From: Elmis aenea
Taxonomy: Eukaryota > Arthropoda > Insecta > Coleoptera > Elmidae
Reading direction: 5' to 3'
Length of the DNA: 64,000 nucleotides
Assembly: GCA_947652605.1 (NCBI GenBank)
Contig: OX393577.1
Coordinates: 59,172,108-59,236,107, forward strand
In this document: positions 1-11,730 of the stretch, piece by piece
Position numbering within the stretch: the first letter of the stretch is position 1
Layout: the number at the start of each line of letters is the position of its first letter
Position numbers and translations under genes: made by a program
The notes under the pieces: generated by a model
What the model saw: only the letters and a program-made list of their open reading frames with translations
The model's database searches: none
What the model was told of the DNA's origin: nothing

Positions 1-1216
1 TTTCGAACTTCAAAGTTAACCAACAAATTTTGATAAGTTTAATAAGACCGAGATATTCGCGATATGAAATTTTATCGAATTATCTCATGAGCACGTGAAA
101 AATGTTCCTAATTACTTTGAAATCCTAAAATAAAACGGTTAATAAATTTACAAGTTTTTTCGTTGAAGCGAGAAGCAATTTCTATGAATTTTAATTAAGT
201 TTTAAAATAATTGGTATCTTTTTTTAAGCGCCATCAATATCTGATCGTTAATTTTAATAGGACTTTCAAAATTAAGAGAAAACACGCCAGGAATTTTAAG
301 AATTTAATTTTTCCACGAGTAGACGATATATTAAAATTGACGCCTTAATATTGATGTACTTTTGCATAAAATGCAAAATTAACTCTGTATAAGTAACCAA
401 CAAATTAAGTCTGACTTTTTGCGTCCAGCGCAAAGAGTTTGTGGGAATGTGACCGTTAAAATAATTTATTCATGAAATCCCTGAGCCAATCTAACCACAT
501 CCTTTCAGCAGGTGGCAAACGAATGAATTTTTTGGAAAAAAAGATGTCTAGAAAGTACCAATTTGATGTATTGTAATTATAAAGTCTTAAAATGAACTAA
601 AAACTCTGGTTTCTGTTAAAAAAAGCTTTATTTTCACAAAAATAAATGTATTGTCGTTAAAATTATGATTCGAAAAAATTAGAAAATCTTCAGCATATTT
701 TAAGGCGATCTAATCTTTAAGAGAATATACGAGCATAGGATGAATCGTGTCTGGCCTAGCCTATAAAGGGCGCAAATTTTCATTAATTGTCATGGCCAAC
801 TTCGTTCATATTCCTCTCTGCTACTAATGGATGATGATGAATGAAGTTGGCCCCTGCAAATTGTGTATGGATTTTTCCATCCTTCGTGCGTTTAATTTTG
901 AGATTTTTGACCATCTCCACTTTTTAACTGAGTAGCTTCGATATATTTTTATTTCTTAAGGCATCTGCATAATTCTATGTGTATTAAACGCTCTTAAAAT
1001 TGAAAAAAGTTGGCAAGTATCGTACACGTGCCCATAAACTCATGTTCTAAGATGAAAATGTAAGTATCGAAGTGAACAGAGATTATTTTGATTAAACAAC
1101 CTCAAGTTCAATAAGTAATTTTATTGCTTCAATTGAAAAATCTACTTGCCATTTTACTTGAACAAATCTGTTATTTTAAAATTTGGATTATGTTTTAGTG
1201 CCTTGTATTTAAGAAC
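1..1216. other. AT-rich DNA, no gene seen
   Basis: No coding frame with recognisable content was found. The only structure I note is a hairpin at 793-852, listed separately. Confidence 0.5.
793..852 (+). repeat. Short hairpin with 16-bp stem
   Basis: GGCCAACTTCGTTCAT at 793-808 pairs with ATGAATGAAGTTGGCC at 837-852, with one G/A difference that would be a G-U pair in RNA. The loop is about 28 nt. No function is known; it is too long-looped for a confident microRNA call. Confidence 0.5.
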
Positions 1217-1908
1217 AAAACTTACCAGGGAAGGTCACGATATGTTGTCGCTAGAATCTGATCAAGGCTGTGTTTATTGTATCAAGAACATCAAAACTAA
1301 ATGTTTTGCAGAGTTAAACGTGCCACTGGTCATTTCCTTCGAAAAAATAGGACAAAAACTGAAAAGTTGAATATTAAAGGTAATTTTTGCGATCGCGTTG
1401 GCCATGAAACCGTCACAGATAAAATTAAAATTCTTCTATTTACCAATGCGCGCTTCCTTTGCAAGTAAAATGGTGCAAAGGTTTTGAAAAAATCTTAAAC
1501 GGTTCCGAAGAAAAACGTCAAAAACGAAAGTTGTATAACTAAATCTATGCGACTTGAATAGGCGTTTAACATAGGGGAAATCGTTTTTACAATAAGTCCT
1601 CGTTTTTCGCGTTTTTCTCCGGAACCGTATAAGATTTTTTCAAAAACTTTGCACCATTTTACTTGCAAAGGATGCGCGCATTAGTAAATAGAAGAATTTC
1701 GATTGTATCTCTGACGGTTTCATAGCCAACGCGATCGCAAAAATTACCTTTATTATTCAACTTTTCAGTTTCCCTTAGTTTTCCGAAGGAAAAGGCCAGT
1801 AGCACGTATAACTCTGCAAAACATTTAGTTTTGACGTTCTTGATGCAATAAACACAGCCTTGATCAGATTCTAGCGACAACATATTGTGACCCTCCCTTG
1901 TTTGTAAG
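1217..1908. repeat. Palindromic MITE-like element, ~300-bp arms
   Basis: Arms 1217-1525 and 1600-1908 are inverted copies with roughly 90% identity by eye, around a ~75-bp loop. The outer ends carry AGGGAAGGTCAC and its counterpart. The same short frame can be read outward from both arms (it includes MLSLESDQGCVYCIKN), but it is broken by stops and is probably not a gene. No clear target duplication was found, so the superfamily is open. Confidence 0.75.
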
Positions 1909-2727
1909 TTATTTCTGCGCAACTATAATATTGTAATTGTATAATATTGTTTTATTTCAATAAATAATGTTTTCATAAACATGTTTTTCCCTGTCAATTT
2001 CGCTACGTGCAAATTCTTATTGATAAAAATTGTGATATGTTTGCTTTTAAACGCAAACTTTAAGCTTTCAATAAAAATCAACATTTAGAAAAAGTATATC
2101 AACAGATTTTGTACCAGGTTGATTTAGCACTTGGCATATACGCTTGAAAAATGTCAAAAACTGTTGTGACGACCAAACACTTTTCACTGCAACTCTCTAC
2201 AAAAAAAGGTTATCCTTCACATATATTTATCAATAAACTAAAACTTAAAAAAGCTTTTATTGCTATGATGCTTTAACTGCAATGCACAATTAATATGCGA
2301 ACCATAACTACAATTAAAGTTTTAATAAATTTCTGAGAACAATGGAGCGATACATTTTTATTGCAATGTATTAGTTCATGCTAGAAACATAAAATAAGAG
2401 TTTTGACGTTAATATATCGTATAGATACACACAGTAATATTTACTCTCTCGAAATTATTGGCAAATCTTTTGCAATATAATCGAAGCGTAGTATCTTTCG
2501 ATATTTTAAATCCATATAATTTAATAACAACGTTAGCTAAACAATAAAACAATCGCTGCTATGGAGCTATGGCAACTTAGGTTAATAGAAAAACAACAAT
2601 TTAACAATTTTAAAAGTATTCGCAAAGGTAAAGTGTCCTTTAAATATTGTATGGGAACAAATTGTATAGAAATAAAAAATATGACTTAATACAAAATTTG
2701 ACGTTAAAATTTTATTTTCCAATTTTA
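1909..2727. other. AT-rich DNA, no gene seen
   Basis: No coding signal. A stretch near 2600-2650 weakly resembles the arm of the palindromic element at 2728-3145. Confidence 0.4.
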
Positions 2728-3145
2728 TAGTGGTTTGAACTTTCAAAAAGTATGCAACAAATGAATTTTTTTTTGTTAAATATTTCTCAGAAACTTTTAA
2801 TTGTGATGAAAGTTAGCGCATGTCCTAAAACTAATTTTAAGATGGGAAAAAATTCCTAACAATTCATGACACTAGCTTTTAGCGATTTTAGATATATTCG
2901 CAAGATTAAAGTGCCCTTATTTTAAGTTGAAGTTTTTTTGTAACTCTTAAAATAAGGCCACTTTACTCTTGTGGATATTTCTGAAATCGCTAATATCTAG
3001 TGTCTAGTATGTATTTTTAATGAGTTTTTTTTTCATCTTAAAATTAGTTTTAGGGCATGCGCTAACTTTCATCAAGAATAAAAGTTTCTGAGAAATTTTT
3101 GACAAAAATCTTTTACATTTGTAGCATACATTTTGAATGACGCTG
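2728..3145. repeat. Palindromic element with TA target site
   Basis: Arms 2728-2930 and 2945-3145 are inverted copies. The right end reads CATTTGTAGCATAC...GACGCTGTATA and the left end is its decayed mirror. TA flanks both sides, as in Tc1/mariner insertions. It belongs to the same general group as the CAGGGTG-ended palindromes further along. Confidence 0.7.
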
Positions 3146-4304
3146 TATAGAAAATATAATTTAGGGTGAAAAATTAAATAATTAGTTGTAAAAAGGAAAA
3201 ATAGTCAAGTTTTTTATAAAAAAATAAAAAATTGGTACTTTTTTAAATTTATATCAATTTTTAATTTTTTTAATAAAAATCAAATTTTGCCCAACCCTGA
3301 TCTAAACCCACTTTTCATTAAAATAATTATTGCTGCCAATTTATCGTAACTTTGTTATTATAAGAGTTAAAGGCAGTTAAATTAAAAATGTTGGGCAGGA
3401 TTAGGTACATTAAAAATTAAATATTACAAAAAATTTAACTGGGTTGTCAACAATCTGTGAAAATAGCAAGACAATGGAAAGAGACAATATTTTTTAATTC
3501 AAACATCTTTTAGGTACGACAGATAGATCAATTTCGACGTTAATTAAGATACCTACTAATAATTTTTTAAGTAAATTAGTCTTATAGAATTAGATCGAAC
3601 TTACTTTTTTAAACGGCAATCATAATGGGCTGTGATCTTATCGAAAATTTGTATCTGAAAAAAAAAGACATTAAAAATTAAAAACATTATGAAAACACAG
3701 TTGACTAAATCAAGACTATTTTCTTAACTTTCAACGACAAACTTTTATCAAATAAACTGCTTTATTTTAAGACTTAAATTCTGGCTTATTTAAGGTAATT
3801 TTGATTATAAAAGTAAACTAACAAAATGTATAAAATATTTTTTGGCATGTATAAAATTTCATTACGGTTGATCCATCATTTTGAAAAGTCAGTCTTTGAC
3901 GTTAAGAGGATATTTCATGAGCTTCAGGTAACTTCCAAGTATGCTTTGTTGCTAAATTTAGACTTTCATATCTGTTTTTCAAAGGTCTTGTCAGAATTAA
4001 ATACATTCGAACTTTGTTCGAAGTATAAGTAGTATATTTGTTCACAAGTTTGATACAAAAATGTGCGTACAAGATGTGATTCTTTAAAATCACAGTTAAG
4101 TTACGTAAGTACAAATGTTCTTGGCGCGATAAGTGTAAGACGATGCCAAGAGGCGCTTGCAATTTACACTTATGTTAACAATAGATATATCACACAAAAC
4201 GAAGGTTAAATATTTTTAATGTTTAATTTTAAACTTAAAAAACTCTTAACTGAACTATTGAAATAAATAATCTAATAAAAACACCATTTATAAAAACATT
4301 AACC
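3146..4304. other. AT-rich DNA, no gene seen
   Basis: Short open frames occur at 3826-4032 (+) and 3902-4162 (-) but they overlap each other and show no family signature. Confidence 0.4.
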
Positions 4305-4370
4305 TAGTGATTTCCAACCTTTTTGTACTTCAGACCGCCTTTTTCATAAAAAAAAATTGCGCTCCCTCAC
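4305..4370 (+). mobile_element. Solo hAT-like terminus
   Basis: The sequence TAGTGATTTCCAACCTTTTT followed by GTACTTCAGACCGCC matches the terminal pattern of many hAT (Buster/ZBED-type) transposons, which begin CAGTGGTTCCCAACC. The first base is changed, and no matching 3' end or target duplication was found nearby, so this looks like a deleted relic. Confidence 0.45.
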
Positions 4371-4815
4371 TTTTCATAACAATCTAATTTCATAAATACT
4401 GTCCAGATATAATAATTATTTAATGGGCTACAAAACAAATATACCATATTCTGTATAAATAAATTTTTTTTTGTTTCTTTGTATTTAAAAATGATATTTT
4501 GGTAACAGTTGCGCGCCTACCTTGCAATAGTCTCGCGCAATAACAGAAAAAGAACACATTCTTGTCGAACATCACGCATGACTCTAATTTAATCTGTCAA
4601 TTGACCCTCCACTCTCACATTTTCTGTTTGGTTCCAGTACAGCTTTGTTGTTATTTGGATGTCGTTACCATTTACGGCTGTTTCTTAAAAAATTGTTAAT
4701 AATAATTTGTCATGCTTGATCTGATCAAAAGCCTTTTCGTTGTCAACAAAACTGGCGTATACCTACATCCACACTCATGTTTTGAGATCTTTGCACTACA
4801 ACTTGTACCGTAAAT

Positions 4816-5880
4816 CAGTGATTCTCAAACTTTTTGTATAAATTTTTATTGCTCCCCCCTTAAAATTTTTTCGGGATTCTGTCAAAACACCCTGTTTGAT
4901 ATAAAAAGTGTGAGTCAAAATCGGAGTTGGTAACGCAAATTTTATTTGCAATGTTGCTTGTTATGGAAATAGTTTTATGAATGTTAAAGGGTTATCATGG
5001 ATTTGGTTTGTAATGATTTTACGTCAACTCGGAAATAATAAATATTTAATAAAGCCATTTTTGTTTACAGAACCGTTTAAAAAAACGTATTTAACGTTTA
5101 AAACGCCAATTATTATATAAATTAGCAAAGGTCATATCATTTTCTACTGTCAGTTTTACATATTAATATTACAAACACTAGAAAGGTGTTACCAACTCTT
5201 TCAGTCATTTTGGGTCATCCTGTATTTGTCAAGACCTACAAGACAACGCAGAAACACATCAAAGTTTTATTTACCACCATTGATAATCATTTAAAAATGT
5301 TAACAAAGAATTTTAAGACCTATTTTATAACCGACGAAAACAATATGAGTGGGTTAAAATCTCATTTCAAACTACTCCTTAAGCTCTATCAGTTGAAGAA
5401 GAGGAACAGTTTATATATTTGAAATTGGGCAGGTGTTCATGATGAATTTCTTCTACTGAAGTCAAGAGCTTTTCGCATACTTTTGCCTTTTCCAACATCG
5501 TATATTTCTGAAACCGGATTTTTTACAGTGGCTGCCTTAAAATAAAATACAGATCTCAGATAAATATAGAAAGAGAACTAAGGTTGTCAGTCTCTAACCT
5601 AACACATCGCCATCCTATGAAAAACTTTGCTCTACAAAACAGGCACAAGAGAGCCATTAATTTTTTAATTCATTGTTAGTTTATAATTTTAATTTAGTTA
5701 GTTTGTGTAACATAATAAGCGTTACAAGTTTGTTCAATACAATTAGAAAGAAATAATTTATTTAAAATTCATTATTTTATTTTAAGAATTAATTTTATTT
5801 AATTGTTCTTTAGTTATTCAATAATTTAATTTTGCTTCAATTTCCACTTTTCTTCGCGCCCATCAGTTTGAGAATCACTG
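4816..5880 (+). mobile_element. Complete but decayed hAT transposon
   Basis: The ends CAGTGATTCTCAAACT and AGTTTGAGAATCACTG are a perfect 16-bp inverted repeat of hAT type. They are flanked by CCGTAAAT (4808-4815) and CTGTAAAT (5881-5888), an 8-bp target duplication with one mismatch. The 1065-bp body holds a degraded transposase 3' half on the plus strand. The element interrupts the minus-strand reverse-transcriptase relic at 4505-6035. Confidence 0.92.
5186..5645 (+). pseudogene. hAT transposase C-terminal remnant (ZBED5-like)
   Basis: The frame at 5186-5422 encodes about 78 residues without a clear motif. Downstream, after a frame break, 5460-5560 reads LRAFRILLPFPTSYISETGF then FTVAALK. 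This matches the hAT C-terminal dimerisation region of the ZBED5/SCAND3-like type, where LLPFPTxYxCExGFS is characteristic; here the usual serine is T/F-shifted. Further in-frame stops follow. The N-terminal BED finger and the first catalytic residues are absent, so the element cannot move on its own protein. Confidence 0.75.
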
Positions 5881-6129
5881 CTGTAAATAATGCTTCTCGC
5901 GTACCAATATGGTTCCTGAACCCAAAATGTCTTTTTCCAACGGTTTCTTTTAGCTTACAATATATACGTTCGTAAATAATTTTGTGAACATTGGGGATAC
6001 AAACAGACTAAAGAGGTATACATACACCTCTGCACATGTCCAATCGTTTTTAGTAGACTTTAAATCCAAGTTGCCAATAATGACTACTGTAATAAATTAA
6101 AGCGATTAGTTGCCACTGGGCAAGCTTAT

Positions 6130-6640
6130 CCTTCATGTTTATTAAAATGTATTTCTTTTTCTTAAACGGTTCCTCTTGTACCTATCGGTGTCGAGGTATG
6201 GTTTTCTATTTCTGTGTTGTGTTTCTGCACTCCTACCTATCGTTAGCTAATTGTGGCACATCTCTCCAGCTGACTCCTTTTTCTTCTAGTCTCTGCCTCA
6301 CTTCTTTTTCCCATATTATTGTTGGTCTTCCTCTATTTCTTTTTGCCTCCATCTGCATTTTCCATCCTATTTTCGCGTACCTACTTTCTGGCATGCGTAG
6401 TAAATGTCCAAGCCATCTTAATTGATTCGTCTCCATCTTTTTCTTTATATCTGTTATTCCTAGATTATTTCGAATTTTTTCGTTACTGATTTTATTGATC
6501 CCTCTATTCTTCTCAGAAATCTCATTTCCTGTACTTGTATTCTTTATTTTTGTTTTTGAGTTAGTGTCCAAGTTTCTTAACTGTACGTGAGAATGGGTAC
6601 GTGCACTGCACTGAAAACTCGCGTCTTCGTTTTTTTTTTT
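6130..6640 (-). pseudogene. Non-LTR retrotransposon C-terminal tail
   Basis: The minus strand encodes ETWTLTQKQ, then after a frameshift QLRWLGHLLRMPESRYAKIG and RNRGRPTIIWEKEV, with ...EKGVSWRDVPQLANDR near 6235. This is the standard C-terminal tail of insect non-LTR reverse transcriptases: the WTLT motif, RWLGH block, basic GRP-x-x-x-W block and a final R-W-R-D-V segment. The poly-T run at 6631-6641 and loss of upstream blocks mark the break. It lies directly beside the more N-terminal fragment at 4505-6035 but in the wrong order to be the same copy. Confidence 0.85.
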
Positions 6641-7739
6641 ATATCTCCTTCTTACTTATCATTTATTAGTGGCGTCAAATGTACTTATTGTTTATTAATA
6701 ATAAATTAACAACGAATCATAGGTTTAATTAATAAAATAACACTGTTATTAATTACATTTGGTTTCAATTTTTTTATCACTTAGTTATAGTTACGGTAAT
6801 TAATGTATTTTAATAAAAACAACCTGTATATAAAACCATATATAAAAACAACAAAATCCAGTTAGCATAGGCGACTGCACGTATCAATAATACAACACAT
6901 TAAATTATACATCATGTCGCGCAATAAATTCTCGTTCAGCATTTGCAGGAAGCTCTCCATGCTATTCGCAACTGTGTTTCAATTATGGCAGAATAGGACT
7001 CAATGGGTTTCAAAAGATTTTACAATTGATTAACGCCTCACTTGCTGTAGACATCTGCTCGGTGTAGAAGGCTAGAGAGAAAATATGTGATAATTTACGA
7101 AGGAAATGAGGATGGCATTAGGTTAGAGCCACCCATTCACAGAAAAACGGCGCACGAAACCAGGTGTGCACGAGTTAGCAAATTTTATTTGGTGTACATT
7201 GAGGAAATTTGCAGATTTGAAGGATAAATTACAGGCATTGAATATTTTTAATAATAAAATGTAGATTTTAAAGCTTAATTTACAATTTTCTCAAATTGTA
7301 TGTGGTAATTCATTAAAAATGTGAATATAAAACAATAATTGAAAAGTGTTAGGTTTATGAAATAGATTTTTCGTATATAAACTAGACTAGATTCGACCCT
7401 TCCATCTTTTCGTCCGCAGCTTTCTTTAACAAAAGAGATCCGTCAATGATAAGATCATTTATTTTTATTTTCATGTTAGAAAAAACTCAAGTCCATTTTT
7501 ATTTTGTTATTTTAGACATAAATTGATTTAATATGAACAAAAAACGAACTTATTCTTTTAATTTGGTACATACCTAGCTCTTAAAATATTTTTCTTTAAT
7601 GTCTTAGCGCGTCCTTCATGGTTTATTAATACTCATTTAATCGTTATTTTATATAACAATACTTGTTTAAAAAAATCTGCAGGAGTAATAAAACATGCAT
7701 TAAAAAAATGTATACTCTAACATAAAATTGGCAATGACA
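6641..7739. other. AT-rich DNA, no gene seen
   Basis: No recognisable coding or repeat structure was found. Confidence 0.4.
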
Positions 7740-7965
7740 ACAAAAAAGCAGCTGCTAAATTTCAAGAAGCACGCAACAGAGCTGTTGGACTAACGAGATA
7801 AAGAATGAGAATCAATGCAAGGAGATCAGGACATGTTGATTATGCTTACAACCAGAATGAACAATCCCCGATATCAATAAACAATACCAAGATCCCACAT
7901 TGCGATACAGCAAAGTACTTGGGAACTTCTCCTTCTTGAAACCTTTTGCCTTTTTAGACGACAAA
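7740..7965 (+). pseudogene. Jockey-like reverse transcriptase fragment
   Basis: Plus-strand reading gives RMRINARRSGHVDYAYNQN, then ISINNTKIPHCDTAKYLG. This matches the region after the catalytic YADD in Jockey-clade reverse transcriptases, where I-N-x-x-K-S-x-H-V, INN-x-x-IP and AKYLGM-x-L-D follow each other. Upstream, KAAAKFQEARNRAVGL may belong too. The copy stops after TSPS with a stop codon. About 145 bp downstream a more C-terminal Jockey segment continues in the same orientation, so both probably come from one internally damaged copy. Confidence 0.7.
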
Positions 7966-8109
7966 GGAAACAAAACTAGATATTTCTCCTTAACGGAAAG
8001 AACATAAAGTAAAAAAAGAACTTGACTTTAAATACAAATAAATGTACTTTTTGATTAGAAAAAAATCACAATTGTCTGTGCATAATAAGTTACTATTTTA
8101 TTAACAAAT

Positions 8110-8335
8110 CGTAAAGTCAGTCTGGATTCAGCTCCAGGGATTTGCAGCCAAAAACAACGTAAATAAGATCTAGGACTTTCAAAATAGAGTGCTCCGAAGT
8201 GTTGCCAATGCTCGATGGTACTATCAGAATGGCCATCTACACAGTGTTCTGAAAATCCCAACCTTTGAAGAAGAGACCAAAAAATGTACAGAAAAGCACG
8301 AGGGAAGACTTCAAGCCTACAACGAGGTGCTGCAG
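8110..8335 (+). pseudogene. Jockey-like reverse transcriptase C-terminal fragment
   Basis: The frame reads GFAAKNNVNKI*DFQNRVLR, then SVANARWYYQNGHLHSVLK and IPTFEEETKKCTEKHEGRLQ. This is the C-terminal Jockey pattern: W/F-G-x-A-x-K-x-N-x-x-x-I-Q-x-x-Q-N-x-x-L-R, APWY-x-x-N-x-x-LH and D/LKIPT. One internal stop is present. It lies downstream of the fragment at 7740-7965 in the expected order. Confidence 0.8.
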
Positions 8336-8430
8336 ATTCTAGATAATGCTGGTTTAAAAATAAGACTCAAAAGAGTAAAATATTTTGAACTCGTGTAGAG
8401 TATATCGGTTCAGTGCTAAAGCAGAGCATA
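8336..8430 (+). pseudogene. Possible Ty3/Gypsy-type reverse transcriptase scrap
   Basis: The frame changes character after the Jockey segment and reads VLQILDNAGLKIRLKRVKYF, then, after a frameshift, EYIGSVL. LTR-retrotransposon reverse transcriptases have the pattern L-x-x-AGL-K/T-I/L-x-x-x-K-C-x-F-F-x-x-x-x-x-YLG-x-x-I at this point. The segment is only ~30 residues, the usual cysteine is valine, and the junction with Jockey sequence suggests recombination or insertion. Tentative. Confidence 0.4.
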
Positions 8431-9307
8431 GTGATTCTGTGCGTAACAAGACAAACGTGTGTTTTGTTCTGGGAACCTAGAAACACCAGCTGGAACATTT
8501 TAGAGAAACACCTAGTATTTTAAGAATCTTAGATTAAAATTGCAGGTTTTTCACCCTAGTCCAGTAACAACAACAGTAATTATTTAAAAAAAAAAAAAAT
8601 ATACTTATTATTCGTTATTCCCACAAAAAAAAAATCTGCAACAGTATTAATCGTAGTTTTGTAATTAATTTTAAAGGGCTTTGTGTTGAATTTAAAAACC
8701 ACTATTTTAAACAAGCGGAATTTCCCAAATATTGCCCTGAAAACCTGCTTTTGTAGACACTGTATCCAACTCCAATATAAAAATAACAATGTTGTAAACA
8801 ATTATGTAAAAGTAACAAAAACCTTTGTCAGCATTATCCGTAACGTTATTAATCTCCTACTGAAGTGCTCCAGTCAGTATTATATCTGTGTACCCTTACA
8901 TGTTGTCGTTACTGTTATTTTGTTTTCATGTTGTTTCTCTATTAAGTCTGGTCGTAAGATGCCCATAACAATAAGGAAAGCTAAAAGTAAATAAATTTGA
9001 AACTAAGACTGCACTGAACCTAAGAATCCTGGGAGAGTTAACAGTAAAAGGAAATAGAATCCGTGTTACGATATAAACACGAACAAAACTCGTTTCTAGT
9101 AGAACTGAGGCATTTCTCAATAAACAATAAACAGTTCAAGAAACATAGAAATATACAAAATCGCGGAAAATTTAAAGATGTTATTATATTTGGCCGTTGT
9201 ATGGTCGAAATTTTAAATAATTAAATGAGTGAAAAAAGAACTTACTAACATTTTAATGCTACGTTTTGCACCTTATTCATAGAATTTAATTTGTTAGAAA
9301 ATTTCCT
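8431..9307. other. AT-rich DNA, no gene seen
   Basis: Overlapping short frames on both strands (8580-8994) look like chance. A 14-base poly-A occurs near 8586. Confidence 0.4.
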
Positions 9308-9590
9308 TCACCTGTCAAATTTGCGTTTTCAACCAATCACTAATCTTAAATCTTTTAGAGACTACCAATAGGAGCATTATTACACGGTAATAATTTTACA
9401 TTTCCCTGTCGGACGTTGATCCTTTTGTCAAATTTGCGTTTTCGACCAATAAACTCAGATTTCCTAAAAACGACCAATAAACACAATCATACACTGATAA
9501 TATCCTTTTCGCAATTATCAGATTTTCATGCGTTTATTGGTCGTTTTTAAGAAATCTGAGTTTGTGATTGGCCGAAAATGTAAATTTGGA
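9308..9590. repeat. Inverted-repeat element plus a direct partial copy
   Basis: CAAATTTGCGTTTTCGACCA at about 9428 to GACCAATAAAC at 9483 is mirrored by GTTTATTGGTCGTTTTTAAG (9531) to TGTAAATTTG at 9588, giving ~57-bp arms. A second, direct copy of the left arm (TCAAATTTGCGTTTTCAACC) begins at 9308. This is MITE-like; target duplication not resolved. Confidence 0.65.
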
Positions 9591-9767
9591 GAGGGAATTA
9601 AATATTTCGTTCTTGATAATTTTTTGACGAATTTCGGCGATCAGTAGCGTTACTTTAATATAAATTAAACCACACCCCTGACGCATCACTGTGACAGTAC
9701 TCGTAAAATTTGACATAACATACATTTAATTTGACTGGTAGGTTAGGTGAAGAAAATTTTCTGACAA

Positions 9768-9940
9768 AATATAACTCGTGCATTGCAAATAATCTATAAT
9801 TTTTGACAAATCTTCACTCATGCAAGTTGAATCAGAAAAAATCACTTGTGCACTTCGTGCACTCGTGTTTTTTCAGCTCAACTTGCATTCGGTCATATTT
9901 ACCAAAAATTATCGCTAATATTCAATGCACTTGTTATATT
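9768..9940. repeat. Small near-complete palindrome
   Basis: AATATAACTCGTGCATTG at 9768 mirrors CAATGCACTTGTTATATT at 9923-9940, and pairing continues inward to the centre GTGCACTTCGTGCAC near 9848. It has almost no loop. CTCGTG/CACGAG motifs also recur near 38450 and 39310. Confidence 0.7.
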
Positions 9941-11091
9941 ACTACGGATAGTACATCTTTAAAATGTTTATTGTAGCTGTACTAAATGAAATGTAATTTA
10001 TCCCAATTTTGTTTTGTATTGTAAAGTTTATCTTTCCTGTTTTTGGGTCTACTTGAACATTTTGGATTTTGGTCATATATGGATTTTCTTTTTAAATATC
10101 TGTGCAAATTTTAGATGAACAGCATTTTGTTTTCTTGGAAATATGTGACTGATACAATTAACAACATATGTACCTATGTATCATCCCACTATTTTGTTCG
10201 CAAGGTTAATACGACGAGAATAATGTAGTTACTGAATGAAAGTAACTTAGAAGTGAATACAACTTTTAAATTTAGCGAGACATACACTGACGCAAATCTG
10301 TTGCATCAACCGAGAACCATTTTTGGTTAACATTCTGACAATTTGCCAAATACTTGTCATTTAATTATTCAAGCGCAAACAGCAAAGAGTGTTTAATACA
10401 TTATTTTTATCGATAAAAACTTTTTCTATAGCCTCGTAATTTCTACACGGTAACAACTAAATCCAGATATTTTTTTTATAAATGTAATTGTCTTTATACA
10501 TGTTAAAAACGTTTGTTTAATAATAGATTTTACAGCCGATCTAATTATAAATAGAAATAGCCTTCGTCACCTTATATTTGTTGCTAAATTTAATCTTCAT
10601 TTTAACGTAAGGTTTGCATACAGAAATACAAAATATTGCTCGTTAAATCTCAATGAAATGACTACAAAAAAAATCTAAAATAACATTTTATAGGTACATA
10701 ATATTTAACATTGTTGATAATTTAGTTTCTTTTAGTGTTATGAATTTGCGTAATCACAGAAATTGAGCCTTCTTGGTTCAATTAAAAATATCGTCTGTGG
10801 AATTTTAAAATCATCACATCTGTTGTCAATACTTTGATGTTTCCCATGTTGTGATGTATGCATGCAGTTAAAATATACTATTTATGTTTGAAACAAATTT
10901 AATTACAAAATCCTTGCACAATTCATTGTTTCAGCATTAAATTTCAATGTTATTTTGCACAATACTGAAAGTAATTAAAAAAAGTATTTCACTATAAATA
11001 ATTTTATGAAGAATATTCGTTTGAAGGTAGAAGTACGATTTTATTGTGTACTATTTAAAATAAGTTTTTTATTTCTTGGTGAAGTGATATA
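9941..11091. other. AT-rich DNA, no gene seen
   Basis: No coding or repeat structure I can support. Confidence 0.4.
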
Positions 11092-11730
11092 CAGTGTGTC
11101 CAAAAAGTAACGTAACGGATCAATATCTCGTCTCGTGACAACTTTACAAAAAAAAGTTTTATACAAAAGTTGTTTGTGGTAATTTACTACATGACCTTAA
11201 ATTATTTTCAACTATACACAGTGTTTTGTTTTTGCGCACCGATACGTCACTATGTTTTTTTAAATGGAACACCCTGTATATTTTATGATTTTTAGATGTA
11301 AAATTGAATTCTCTTTCAAAAACATACAGGTTTTATGTATCTAAATTCAGTCGTTTTTGAGTTATTTAAGTTTTTATGAAAATTCTGACAGAAACAGGAG
11401 TCTAAAAAAATAATGATATTTCACAACTTTGCTATGTCAGAACAAATTCCTTTGAAACTTTGTTCGACAATAGTGTTATAGTGATTGCTGACTAGTTAAA
11501 ATTTTAAAATAATACACAGGGTGTTTTTTATGCTGGGTCCAATTGGGTAAACTTCAAACACGGTTAAATACATTATTTTAAATTGAACGCCCTATATATT
11601 TTTACATATTATTATTTTAAAATTTGTTAAAGGTCTATAATGTCTAAAATTGATATTTCTCGACTTATTGCGGTTTTCATGTTAAGTAATGGCCACAAAC
11701 AAAATATTTAATAAAAATTAATTAGTCGGC
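11092..11730 (+). repeat. Half-element of the CAGGGTG palindrome group
   Basis: It begins TACAGTGTGTCCAAAAAGTA and continues with ACGTAACGGATCAATATCTC, shared with a second copy that runs off the window end at 63925. Internal blocks GGAACACCCTGTATATTTT (11269) and CAGGGTGTTTTTTATGC (11518) match the order of blocks in the left arm of the giant palindrome at 30644-31500. No mirrored arm follows here, so this is a single arm or truncated copy. Confidence 0.7.

Larger units (their letters stand above)
4505..6035 (-). pseudogene. Non-LTR reverse transcriptase, split by a hAT insertion
   Basis: On the minus strand, 6035-5881 reads PNVHKIIYERIYCKLKETV then FGFRNHIGTREALF. After the hAT element at 4816-5880 it resumes at 4815 as TVQVVVQRSQNMSVDV, then, after a small indel, FVDNEKAFDQIKHDKLL and VRVEGQLTD. 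These are the early reverse-transcriptase blocks of insect non-LTR elements, including the F/Y-x-D-Y-x-K-A-F-D motif that carries the first catalytic aspartate. Reading continues in frame through the target duplication, which shows the hAT landed in coding sequence. The catalytic YADD block is missing; the fragment fades near 4505. Several stops and frameshifts make it dead. Confidence 0.85.

Noticed and set aside
793..852. microRNA precursor
   Set aside because: The stem is only 16 bp with a ~28-nt loop, and there is no sign of conservation from one sequence.
1146..1922. Frames of 74 and 87 codons as a divergent gene pair
   Set aside because: They read the same sequence from the two arms of a palindrome and are broken differently in each arm.
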